Positions 36,663 through 44,438 of a DNA stretch of 47,509 nucleotides are shown piece after piece. The notes beneath the pieces are model-generated. The model searched no databases. It was not told where the DNA came from and saw only the letters and a list, made by a program, of their open reading frames with translations. The position numbers and the translations under genes were made by a program. The first letter of the stretch is position 1. Every line of letters begins with the position of its first letter. The DNA is taken from assembly GCA_026390435.1 (NCBI GenBank), contig JAPLFY010000017.1, positions 1 to 47,509 on the forward strand. Direction: 5' to 3'. The stretch is from Pseudomonadota bacterium. Lineage in GTDB: Bacteria > Bdellovibrionota_B > Oligoflexia > Oligoflexales > CAIYRB01.

Positions 36663-37991
36663 ATGCGACTGATAGGCAGGCATTTAATGACTTGGTCACT
36701 GACGTTTATAGCGTTGGTTGGCACTACATTTGCTGCCATTGACGCACGCGCCGCTGAGACGGACGAGTACAAAGACGAGCCAGAGGAAGAAGACAACAGT
36801 AATCAAGTCGATCAGAGTGCCGTGCAAAAATCGCAACCACGTGGACGCAGCGAAGACAAAAAGAATAGTAGCAGAGAATCCGCTAAAAATAGGGATTCGA
36901 CACCGGTAGCTAACTCGCGTCAAGTACGACGCTTTCACGCAGTCCTCGAGGAACTACTGGCCGAATTTGGTTACGACGTCAAAGCTGGACAAATCAAGGG
37001 ATTGTCGAATGTTGCCGTACGCAAAGTGAAAGTTAGCAGCGCAATCCCACGCACCTACGAGGAGTATATCGAAACTCTGATAGTAGAGCGCATTCGCGAA
37101 AATAGTCAGGTCCGAATTCTTGATTGTATTCCGTGCAAAACGCGCACTTCGAGCCTCATCGATGGCAAGCTGATGATCACATCGCCAGCAACAAACATGG
37201 CAAAGCTCGATTCTGCCGCCACCACCATGGGTATTGAAAACTTTATGGATGTGATCCTGGTGTATCACACCAGCCACATGGTACTAGCCGTAAACATATT
37301 CAACTCACAATCAAAAGAAATGGTGTGGGCGCGGGGCTATAACAGCGAAACGCTAAAGACCCGCTTTCAAAAGTTAGCCGTAGATTACAGCCAAGTTGAG
37401 CCCAAACGACTAAGCGAGGAATACACGCCAGAGTACCGCCTGATGGTGGGTTTAGGTGGCGCATCGGTGCCAAATTTATCGGGCAGACCTGCGGACTCTG
37501 CGATGCTCAATCTCCAAATTCGCTCCACGGAAAAATTTAACAATCGCCACAACGAAGTGGGCTTGATGGTCTCCCTCCTGCAAGCGGCCTCAAGCGTGGT
37601 CTCGTCTGCACCCGCAGAAAGTGGCTCGACCGCAACTGCGAACACTACTACGAGCAGTGCTTCGAGTACTACTAGCACAAGTAGCACACCCGTACCGAAA
37701 GCATTTAAAACTGCGGTCGGTCTTTACGCCCACTTTTCTTACCTTTTTGTGGGACAAGTGGAATCCTACAACGAGATGCGTACCGGCATCGGTCTGGACT
37801 TGGGCACTCTCATCGCATCCGGATATCTTGCGCCCGCAGCACGCGGCGGTTTCGACTTCTTCCTAGGCCGCCGCTTTTCCATGTCGTTTTATGGTCACTA
37901 TATAGGTCCCGCCTCAGTAAATATCAGCGGCAGTGCTGCCAAAGTAAAAGGTGGCGGCGGTGGTGACGTTATTTTCTCATTGAATTACTAA
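36663..37991 (+). CDS. Exported protein with FlgO/CsgG-like domain and C-terminal barrel-like region
   Basis: The 442-residue product has a signal peptide (MTWSLTFIALVGTTFAAIDARAAE, after eight leading residues; ATG 36687 is an alternative start). A charged, disordered region follows at about 33-85. Residues about 90-240 (LEELLAEFGYDVK, RILDCIPCKTRTSS, AATTMGIENFMDVILVYHTSHMVLAVNIFNSQSKEMVWARGYN) have the pattern of FlgO/CsgG-type outer-membrane-associated domains. The last about 190 residues alternate hydrophobic beta-strands with a Ser/Thr-rich loop (TTTSSASSTTSTSST, about 315-330) and end DVIFSLNY, an aromatic C-terminus as in barrels. It is third in the cluster, probably an outer-membrane component. 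The family name is inferred from pattern only. Confidence 0.75.
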   Translation: MRLIGRHLMTWSLTFIALVGTTFAAIDARAAETDEYKDEPEEEDNSNQVDQSAVQKSQPRGRSEDKKNSSRESAKNRDSTPVANSRQVRRFHAVLEELLAEFGYDVKAGQIKGLSNVAVRKVKVSSAIPRTYEEYIETLIVERIRENSQVRILDCIPCKTRTSSLIDGKLMITSPATNMAKLDSAATTMGIENFMDVILVYHTSHMVLAVNIFNSQSKEMVWARGYNSETLKTRFQKLAVDYSQVEPKRLSEEYTPEYRLMVGLGGASVPNLSGRPADSAMLNLQIRSTEKFNNRHNEVGLMVSLLQAASSVVSSAPAESGSTATANTTTSSASSTTSTSSTPVPKAFKTAVGLYAHFSYLFVGQVESYNEMRTGIGLDLGTLIASGYLAPAARGGFDFFLGRRFSMSFYGHYIGPASVNISGSAAKVKGGGGGDVIFSLNY

Positions 37992-38034
37992 GGTAGCTTG
38001 AATCAAAAATGACTCGAGAAAGTGTTTAAAGAAA

Positions 38035-38871
38035 TTGACTAAAAAAAGAGCTAAATTTAGGCCATTAATGCTCGCGGTAGAATGCACTCTACTCGCAAGC
38101 ATAGTGCTCAATTCAGCCTGTGTGGGCCCGAGATTATATGACGACCCCACCAGTGATACAGATATCGCCTATCCTTTCGTAGCAGAGCCCGAAAGCCTAG
38201 GTCGAAATGGTCCGCAAGAAACCTTTGTCATCAAATCTGCAGTTGGAGACCGTGAATATAGTATCGAAATACCGGGCTCAGCTAACGATTACGATGTGCA
38301 GGTACCAATCTCCGACATTGGGGTGAGCGATCCTGATATTCTAAGCGGCAAAAAAACTCGCAATACGGCAAACCCCGTCAGTACCGACAGAGAGATGCTA
38401 GCGGGCATGCCTAGGATCGATCGAGCTGGCGATACGTCCTTGGTCGATTCTGCATTTGGTGTCGGCAGCAGCGACGGCCCCCAACAAGCACCGAGCTACA
38501 CCTTGGGATTGGCGAAGATCAAAGAGTTATTCAAGAAACGTCAATATGAGTTAGCCTTGGTCGAGGTCAATAGCCTACTTACCTTCTTCGCCAACAGTCC
38601 CCAGCTCAATAAGATGAAGGGGACGTTGCTCCTGCGCATGTACAATCCGCCCCTTGCCGAGAAGGCTTGGATCAGAGCTCTTGAACTAGACCCAGATGAC
38701 CGGCCACTCCGGGCGGCCTTGGATCGCTTACAAAAACGCATTGTAAACTCAGGAAAATCGCATGGACCCAGTCGGCCATCTGGGCCCGCTAAACCCATTC
38801 CATCGGCAATCGGCACGCCACCCCCGCGCGATGAGGGGGTCCTCACTCAAGGAGCCAACCTCGGTCATTGA
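38035..38871 (+). CDS. TPR lipoprotein, last gene of the envelope cluster
   Basis: A TTG start at 38035 gives MTKKRAKFRPLMLAVECTLLASIVLNSAC, a typical lipoprotein signal (Cys at residue 29); ATG 38068 would remove the basic n-region. The 278-residue product has an unstructured middle part. A TPR pair lies at about 155-235 (ELFKKRQYELALVEVNSLLTFFANSPQLNKMKGTLLLRM...EKAWIRALELDPDD). The tail is Pro/Gly-rich. TPR lipoproteins of this kind often assemble envelope machines such as secretins or gliding-motility complexes. The gap to the preceding gene is 43 nt. The stop is 3 nt from the stop of the convergent gene at 38875. Confidence 0.78.
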   Translation: MTKKRAKFRPLMLAVECTLLASIVLNSACVGPRLYDDPTSDTDIAYPFVAEPESLGRNGPQETFVIKSAVGDREYSIEIPGSANDYDVQVPISDIGVSDPDILSGKKTRNTANPVSTDREMLAGMPRIDRAGDTSLVDSAFGVGSSDGPQQAPSYTLGLAKIKELFKKRQYELALVEVNSLLTFFANSPQLNKMKGTLLLRMYNPPLAEKAWIRALELDPDDRPLRAALDRLQKRIVNSGKSHGPSRPSGPAKPIPSAIGTPPPRDEGVLTQGANLGH

Positions 38872-38874
38872 CGC

Positions 38875-39699
38875 TCAAAATACTTCGGTGCAGTTACGTT
38901 TAGGCCTAATTGCCTCGCAGCGCGCACGGATGACTCCGATCTCATCCTTAGTCAGTGACTTTACCTTAGAGACTTCAAGCTCGAAGGCAGTCCGTCCAGT
39001 CATCTTGAGATAGCCCTCAACGGAATAAAAGTTATCGCCCTGAGCCCAAGTGTTCTCGCGGCCGTATAGCCTAACTTGAATAGGTTCTTTCTGCTGAAAA
39101 CGTCGCCAAAGACCCTCCACAGCTGGGGCTTTCCGCATCTCAATAACATAACCTACGTCGGCATCGCTGACTCCGGCCACTTCCCAGTATTGCACTACAA
39201 AAGGGGTATACGCGGCCAACTTCATCGTCGTTGGTAGATCGTAAGCCTGTGCGATCAAACTTTGCGCAGCCTCTTTATTATTGGGCGACATCCCACAATC
39301 CGTGCCTAGCAGAAAGACGATTAGATTCGGATTATTGTAATGTCCCTTAACCTCAATCCGGCCGCTACCACCGGTACAAGGGAACCCCATGGCTAAGTAA
39401 GGCGACGTGCGTTCATAACCGCGCAAACCAGCCTGAGTCACACAAGGACGCAGTAGCTTCGTCAGGACCAAGTTCTTTCCTGGGATCACCACCGGAGGTG
39501 CCGTAGGCAACTTTGGCAACTGTACACATTGGTCATCCTGAGGTGCCGCCACAGCTTTTTCATTCGAGGCCCGCGGTGGCGGCTTAACTGCATGTTGCTC
39601 GCTGGATGAGGCCGTAGTCACAGGCTCAGCCGGCTTTTGTGACTGGTGTTCGCACGCTGCCAATATTGTCAACAGAATCAGCTGGAGTTTCTGCACCAC
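38875..39699 (-). CDS. Predicted lipoprotein, unknown function
   Basis: The frame is open to a TTG at 39735, but the signal VVQKLQLILLTILAAC starts best at GTG 39699 or 39696. These follow a seven-G tract that could serve as the ribosome site. Predicted Cys lipidation is near residue 16. A Pro/Ala/Lys-rich linker follows (about 17-60). The folded domain has cysteines in QCVQLPKLP, RPCVTQAG, FPCTGGSG, GTDCGMS and C-terminal RARCEAIRPKRNCTEVF, suggesting several disulphides. I recognise no motif. It is convergent with the envelope cluster and shares the minus strand with the membrane protein upstream (57-nt gap). Confidence 0.7.
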   Translation of the reverse strand: MVQKLQLILLTILAACEHQSQKPAEPVTTASSSEQHAVKPPPRASNEKAVAAPQDDQCVQLPKLPTAPPVVIPGKNLVLTKLLRPCVTQAGLRGYERTSPYLAMGFPCTGGSGRIEVKGHYNNPNLIVFLLGTDCGMSPNNKEAAQSLIAQAYDLPTTMKLAAYTPFVVQYWEVAGVSDADVGYVIEMRKAPAVEGLWRRFQQKEPIQVRLYGRENTWAQGDNFYSVEGYLKMTGRTAFELEVSKVKSLTKDEIGVIRARCEAIRPKRNCTEVF

Positions 39700-39756
39700 T
39701 CCCCCCCATTCACTTTGATAAACTAATTTAAACAAATATTCACAGGTTTGGCGTCA

Positions 39757-41232
39757 TTAAGCAATGCGACTATCGAGTACCTTCATCAAATTGTAGGCAC
39801 CGCTCACACCAAAGCCGAGCACCGCAGGCTCGAGCCACAGCGTGATGCCGCGCGGCTGTAAATGCAGTAACCAAGGTTCTGCATCACCCAGAGCAAACAA
39901 GGACTGTAGTACTTGAAAGTCTAAAAGGTCAGTGCCAAAGGTAGCGCCGACTAGACAGACTAACGTGACGATGGTCAGCCAGGTCCACTCAAAGAAGCTA
40001 GGCAAACCGGCAGCTGGCGATTGCCAGGCACATAATCCAATCACCACTAAGCTGATTAAAAAATGTCCATCTATCGTAGCCTGAAGGTGGTACCACCATT
40101 CAGTCACTCCATAGCCAACATGCCCACGATTTATTATCATTTGGCGAATTGTGGTCATGCCACTGGTACCCGCGGCAAACCAGGCTGCGCCTAGTATTAG
40201 CAGTGCGGCAGCAACTCCAGCACTCAACCAACTAAGGCTTAAACGGGCCCAGCGTCGCTGCCAATATGCCCAGAGCAAAAAGGGAATTTCTAGGGTTCGA
40301 AACAAATCACCAGGTTGGAAGTTGATGCGCCAATTTGGCGCAAGGAGGGCTGGGAACTCCATCCCCAAGAACCAACGCACCGATCGCGTCATTCTAGTAA
40401 TCGGGCTCTTCCCTACCCCAATCTCGGTTGTTTTATGCGCCGCCCCAAGTGCGTCAATGCCACGCAATACCCTCTTTCTGCGACTGACCGCTCGCAGCCG
40501 CTTAATCACAGGTCGAGCCATTTGGCGGCGGAAAAAGTACCCGCCCACCAGAATAGTTGGCATCGTTACAAACAAAATCAAACAACTGACATCAGCGGTA
40601 GCAGCGAATGCTGCAGCTAAGATGGCAAAGAAACTGCTGAGGGTTGCACCCGTTCGCAGAAAATGGGCACAACACATCAGCCAAGCAGTGACTCCAAACA
40701 TGACGAGGTAGTCTGGACCGATGGTCCCAATCTCCGCCTGCAAGCGACCACGGCTGAGCAGCATACCAGCTACGATGAGGGCCACCGTCCAAGAGCTACA
40801 AATAAAACGGGTCATCAAAGTGGCGCAGAAAATGCTCATCATGAGCAGTACTTTGTTGAGTACGATTAACGAATGCTCACCTAGCCCATCACGCTGACAC
40901 GATAAAAAGACTGCTGCGGCATAGCCTGGTGCCGTGATCAGTTGTTTCATTGCCGATGACCTAAGCGGCCGCAGCCGTTCACGCTCGATGAGCTCGGGAG
41001 ACGAGGCTAAGACTGGTACGGCTGTGTAGGCCAACTGTCGACTTCCCATACAATCTCGGCTTGATAAAGACCGCACCACTTCGCTTACAGCGAGTGCACG
41101 AGAGCTGAACTGCAACGGATGGTGCCTTAATTGCATCCAAACAAGGCGCATGAGGATGACACTCAATAGAATAAGTGGTACCGACATGCGTAAGCGATTA
41201 ATTCGACGTCCTGATAGCAATCCAGTTTTCAC
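39757..41232 (-). CDS. Polytopic membrane protein, GT-C glycosyltransferase-like or unknown
   Basis: The 491-residue product has about 9-10 hydrophobic segments. They include LILLSVILMRLVW near the N-terminus, VLLMMSIFCATLM, WTVALIVAGMLL, YLVMFGVTAWLMCCAHFL, FFAILAAAFAATADVSCLILFVTMPTILVGGYFF and the C-terminal FLISLVVIGLCAW and WLTIVTLVCLVGATFG. A long soluble loop follows the first helix (about 37-110), as in GT-C/PMT-type glycosyltransferases, but the usual acidic motif there is not evident. A basic cytoplasmic loop lies at about 235-290. It probably forms a two-gene unit with the lipoprotein downstream. The GT-C suggestion is weak. Confidence 0.7.
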   Translation of the reverse strand: MKTGLLSGRRINRLRMSVPLILLSVILMRLVWMQLRHHPLQFSSRALAVSEVVRSLSSRDCMGSRQLAYTAVPVLASSPELIERERLRPLRSSAMKQLITAPGYAAAVFLSCQRDGLGEHSLIVLNKVLLMMSIFCATLMTRFICSSWTVALIVAGMLLSRGRLQAEIGTIGPDYLVMFGVTAWLMCCAHFLRTGATLSSFFAILAAAFAATADVSCLILFVTMPTILVGGYFFRRQMARPVIKRLRAVSRRKRVLRGIDALGAAHKTTEIGVGKSPITRMTRSVRWFLGMEFPALLAPNWRINFQPGDLFRTLEIPFLLWAYWQRRWARLSLSWLSAGVAAALLILGAAWFAAGTSGMTTIRQMIINRGHVGYGVTEWWYHLQATIDGHFLISLVVIGLCAWQSPAAGLPSFFEWTWLTIVTLVCLVGATFGTDLLDFQVLQSLFALGDAEPWLLHLQPRGITLWLEPAVLGFGVSGAYNLMKVLDSRIA

Positions 41233-41304
41233 AGCATCACCAGTTTCATATTTTTATCTGTAATTACTGATTGTTAAAAATGATGTTCTAAATAGTTGTT
41301 ATTT

Positions 41305-41342
41305 AATGTTTAACATTGACAATATAAAAATATTTTTATAAA
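41305..41342. promoter_or_regulatory. AT-rich control region with nested palindromes and a TTGACA box
   Basis: In the 307-nt divergent gap 41233-41539 lies the palindrome AATGTTTAACATT (41305-41317), overlapping TTGACA (41316-41321). The 18-bp palindrome TATAAAAATATTTTTATA follows (41323-41340) and contributes a TATAAA at 41337-41342, with a short 15-nt spacer. It could be a promoter with an operator, or a symmetric control site for both divergent genes. The rest of the gap shows nothing more. Confidence 0.45.
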
Positions 41343-41539
41343 CAGCGGACAATAAAGAGTAGAAGAAGCTTGCGTGATTTTGAAGATTGCGTATAGAACA
41401 AATGCTTGTAATCGGACAGTTTTCATATGGGAAGTCCCAGGGGGTGGCTGACAGGGCATTTTAATAGTCCGAGTTGGCCAGATATCTGGGGACGAATGAT
41501 TTTAACAGCTGACAATCAGTTCGGCGCATTGGGGGGGAG

Positions 41540-41986
41540 ATGGCATCCGTAGAATTACGTCCAGGAGACACACTGAATATCATTTGGAGTTCAGTTCAGG
41601 ATACACCACTGGGCGTTAAAGAAGTCGAATCCAAATTCGCTTACTCCTATGACGAATTACTCACCCGCCTGAAGGCCAAAGGCCGTGCCGGCAAATCCCG
41701 CCGTTCGGGCACCAGCGGTGCTCGCTTCAGCCGCGTCGTAGCTTTGGCGGCAAACGCCATGCGCAAAGGCAAATGGTCGACCGGAGCCGACATCGACCGC
41801 GACGAAGTTTTCACTAAATTAATGAGTCGCTTCGCAGAGTTGGACGCCAGCGAGTATGGCAACATTACCGTCAATGCGAAACAGTCGCTCATCGCGCTGT
41901 ACCATAGCAAGGCCATCCTGAAAGGCAACCAGCGGAAGGATCTCAAGGATGCCATCGAAGCCATCGGACTCGGTGACAAACTCTAA
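41540..41986 (+). CDS. Unknown basic protein coupled to methylmalonyl-CoA epimerase
   Basis: The 148-residue product has no signal or membrane segment. It has a basic central stretch (RLKAKGRAGKSRRSGTSGARFSR, about 43-65) between an N-terminal beta-like part and a C-terminal helical half (ADIDRDEVFTKLMSRFAELD...NAKQSLIALYHSKAILKGNQRKDLKDAIEAIG). ATG 41540 directly abuts GGGGGGGAG, an unusually short ribosome-site spacing, and no other early start exists in frame. The next gene starts inside its last 38 nt. The basic patch might bind nucleic acid or acidic surfaces; that is a guess. Confidence 0.7.
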   Translation: MASVELRPGDTLNIIWSSVQDTPLGVKEVESKFAYSYDELLTRLKAKGRAGKSRRSGTSGARFSRVVALAANAMRKGKWSTGADIDRDEVFTKLMSRFAELDASEYGNITVNAKQSLIALYHSKAILKGNQRKDLKDAIEAIGLGDKL

Positions 41987-42437
41987 GGTGACCCCCCAAG
42001 GCGGATACGTCCTGGGAATCAATCACTTAGGCCTCGCCCCGAAAGACCCCGAGCGCGCCCGTTGGTTTTTCCATGTAGCACTCGGGCTGCCTCTGATCGG
42101 GGAAGAGCTGGTAGCGGAACAGCAGACCTTAACAGTCATGCTGGCCGCTTTCATCTCCCCCCCCGAACCAGTTGAGCGCCTCGAGATTCTGGTGCCCTCA
42201 CCCCCGGGTGCCGGGGCTGTGGGCAGCTTCTTAGCCAAAAAGGGATCGGGCATTCATCACCTAGCCTTGACGGTCAGGAACCTTGATGATCTGCTCACTC
42301 ATCTTCAATCCCTGGGCGTGCGCATGGTAGACACGCAGCCGCGTAATGGCGCGCACCATACCCGCATTGCCTTCGTGCATCCCGAGTCCACCGGCGGTTT
42401 GCTGGTCGAGCTAGTCGAGCCTCAAAGTTTGATTTAA
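41949..42437 (+). CDS. mce: Methylmalonyl-CoA epimerase (VOC superfamily)
   Basis: The 162 residues match the epimerase that interconverts the two methylmalonyl-CoA stereoisomers, next to methylmalonyl-CoA mutase in propionate metabolism. VOC fold motifs: INHLGLAPKDPERARWFF (first metal His), ERLEILVP, GSGIHHLALTVRNLDDLL (second metal His) and the C-terminal AFVHPESTGGLLVELVEP (metal Glu). ATG 41949 has GGAAGGA 8 nt upstream and overlaps the previous gene by 38 nt, so translation is probably coupled. GTG 41973 or 41988 are alternatives without good ribosome sites. Other VOC enzymes are possible, but the C-terminal signature favours Mce. Confidence 0.88.
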   Translation: MPSKPSDSVTNSKVTPQGGYVLGINHLGLAPKDPERARWFFHVALGLPLIGEELVAEQQTLTVMLAAFISPPEPVERLEILVPSPPGAGAVGSFLAKKGSGIHHLALTVRNLDDLLTHLQSLGVRMVDTQPRNGAHHTRIAFVHPESTGGLLVELVEPQSLI

Positions 42438-42457
42438 GTCCGCACGCAAGTTACTAT
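42429..42457 (+). promoter_or_regulatory. Candidate promoter of the 42495 gene
   Basis: TTGATT (42429-42434), a 17-nt spacer, then TACTAT (42452-42457). The -35 box touches the mce stop codon. Confidence 0.4.
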
Positions 42458-42494
42458 TATGTAATCATATTAACAACATAATAGGTGCGTGCGC

Positions 42495-44438
42495 ATGCGC
42501 TTAAGAACCCTTCGCTTGCCGCTCATGTCTTTTACCGTCATCGCCGTGGTTGCAATGGCAGGGGCCCTGGTAGTCGAACAAAATCTGCAGCATCGGCGTG
42601 CGGAAATTGCCGCTGCCCGCACGACATACCTCGTAGCTATCGCCGAGACGAAAACTCAATTGCTCAATAGTCTGGCCAAAGTGACTAGCGACAGCTCCCT
42701 TGTGCAGAATATGAACTGGAAGCTCCAGCACTCGGTCAAAGGCAATCTCGAGGGCAAGCTTCAAAAAGGGTCACTCGATCAAATTGCATTAGTGGGCCGC
42801 GGTTGCCATGAGATTGGCCATGCCGCCTTCAATCATATGGCAGCAATTCCCTGCCCATTCGAAGCACCGCTTGTCAGCCACCAAGATGAAGTGTTTTGGA
42901 TCTCCCCCAAGGGCGTTCCAATCTTAGCGCTAGCCCATGGCTTAACAGGACTGGACGGCAATGAAATCATCGCGGTCGGTGCCGTCCAACTCGATGATCA
43001 GTGGTTAGGACTACACTCCGAGTTAGCCCACGCAATCGACAAACTAGGGCTGCAGATCAGCGACTCGAATGGCATAGCCTTAGCTGAGCCGTCTTTAGAC
43101 TTAGGCAGCGCGCCCATGGCGACACTTCGCAGCACTAACTACATGGACCGCTTCATCCTCACCGCTACAAACAAAAATCTGTTTTTAAGTAATTTGGTTT
43201 TTTGGCCGTGTCTATGCCTAGCCTTAGCCTGCCTTTTAGCGGCTATGGGACGCGAGAGAGCAGCGCGCTTAACTGCAGTCAGCGCTCTAAGTGATTTCGT
43301 AAATTGGTGCCGCAACTTAACCCCCAGCAGCGATACCATACTCGCTGCTATTAACCACCGCGAGAAGACACCTCTTAATATTTCTCGCAAACTGATCAGC
43401 CATGCACTGCAATTAAAAACGGATGCTTTAAGCACCCAGGAACATAAACGGCACATCCTGTCTGAACAAGTGACCAAGCAAGACGACGAATTACAGAAGT
43501 TACGCTCTCGTCTAACCGAGCTTGCAGAATTAGACTCCCTTGCAATTCAACTGCAGCATACCACCGGCGCCTTCCTTAGGCAGATGGAAGAGTTCCGCAG
43601 TGAAACAGATGACCTGACGGCGGGAGTGCTGCGTAGTCTCAAAGACCATTGCCAATCGCTCCGAGCTTTTTCAGAAGGTTGGCAGCACGGCATTAACGAT
43701 CGCGGTGCAAGAAAATTTATCCGCGGACTTGCTGAGAGCCAAAGCATAGAAGAGGACGGCCTTAGTGAATTGGATCGCCATTTGACCTACCTGATTGGCA
43801 TCAGTAGCGAGATCAGCGATGTGACAAGGCATGCCACCCAAATCGGCCAAAAGCTCATTGCACAAGCGAATCTATCGGCCAGATTAGCTGGACTTTGGCA
43901 TGGCTTATCCCTAAAAACCAATGCGGCTGAATTCTGCGAATCGTTACAACAGCCGATCGATGAAGCCCAGATGCTAGTGCGCCTAGCTCCGGGCTTACAG
44001 CCCTCAAAATTCATTAACCCTACTCTTGAAGGTAGTAAGACACCTGTGCTGCCAGAGCTACCGAAGACAGCTTGGGTATCGGCTCTTTACCATGTTTATC
44101 TGACCCTTGCTGAACTGGCGCGTACCACCAACGGCAACATCGTCAGCCGATTGCGCAGCGATGGAGAAAAGACACTACTGATCGTGCATGTAGCAGGACA
44201 TGCCGGCGCAGACTCTCCCAAGCGCAGCGACAAACAGGCCTATCACCTCGACATCGCTCGCGCGATCTTGACACCATTCCAGGTCGGTGTCAGCGTCCTG
44301 CCCGCAGTTGAGGGACCGTACCCTGTGGTACTGAGCTGGACTACGCTGGCACCATATCGCCACAAAACATCAGGTCAGCGGATGCTCATACAGGGTGCCA
44401 TAGTGGCACCCGAGCTAGCATCACTTCCCAGCGCGTGA
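42495..44438 (+). CDS. Two-TM sensor-like protein with degenerate histidine-kinase-like domain
   Basis: The start is ATG 42495, with AGGTG 7 nt upstream (GTG 42489 is also open), giving about 647 residues. TM1 lies at about 12-27 (MSFTVIAVVAMAGALVV). A sensor domain of about 200 periplasmic residues follows, then TM2 at about 232-250 (LVFWPCLCLALACLLAAM), the layout of dCACHE-type receptors. The cytoplasmic part has a coiled coil (about 310-350) and a long helical region. The C-terminal part is reminiscent of HATPase_c (ALYHVYLTLAELARTTNGNIVSRL, LLIVHVAGHAGADSP, AYHLDIARAILTPFQVGVSVL, PVVLSWTTL). There is no convincing phospho-acceptor H-box and the N and G boxes are eroded (AGHAGA in place of D.G.G). 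It is probably a signalling protein without kinase activity. Confidence 0.75.
   Translation: MRLRTLRLPLMSFTVIAVVAMAGALVVEQNLQHRRAEIAAARTTYLVAIAETKTQLLNSLAKVTSDSSLVQNMNWKLQHSVKGNLEGKLQKGSLDQIALVGRGCHEIGHAAFNHMAAIPCPFEAPLVSHQDEVFWISPKGVPILALAHGLTGLDGNEIIAVGAVQLDDQWLGLHSELAHAIDKLGLQISDSNGIALAEPSLDLGSAPMATLRSTNYMDRFILTATNKNLFLSNLVFWPCLCLALACLLAAMGRERAARLTAVSALSDFVNWCRNLTPSSDTILAAINHREKTPLNISRKLISHALQLKTDALSTQEHKRHILSEQVTKQDDELQKLRSRLTELAELDSLAIQLQHTTGAFLRQMEEFRSETDDLTAGVLRSLKDHCQSLRAFSEGWQHGINDRGARKFIRGLAESQSIEEDGLSELDRHLTYLIGISSEISDVTRHATQIGQKLIAQANLSARLAGLWHGLSLKTNAAEFCESLQQPIDEAQMLVRLAPGLQPSKFINPTLEGSKTPVLPELPKTAWVSALYHVYLTLAELARTTNGNIVSRLRSDGEKTLLIVHVAGHAGADSPKRSDKQAYHLDIARAILTPFQVGVSVLPAVEGPYPVVLSWTTLAPYRHKTSGQRMLIQGAIVAPELASLPSA

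Noticed and set aside
40151-40711. Plus-strand frame of 186 codons
   Set aside because: It is antisense to the polytopic membrane protein; its basic composition is what reverse-complemented hydrophobic codons give.
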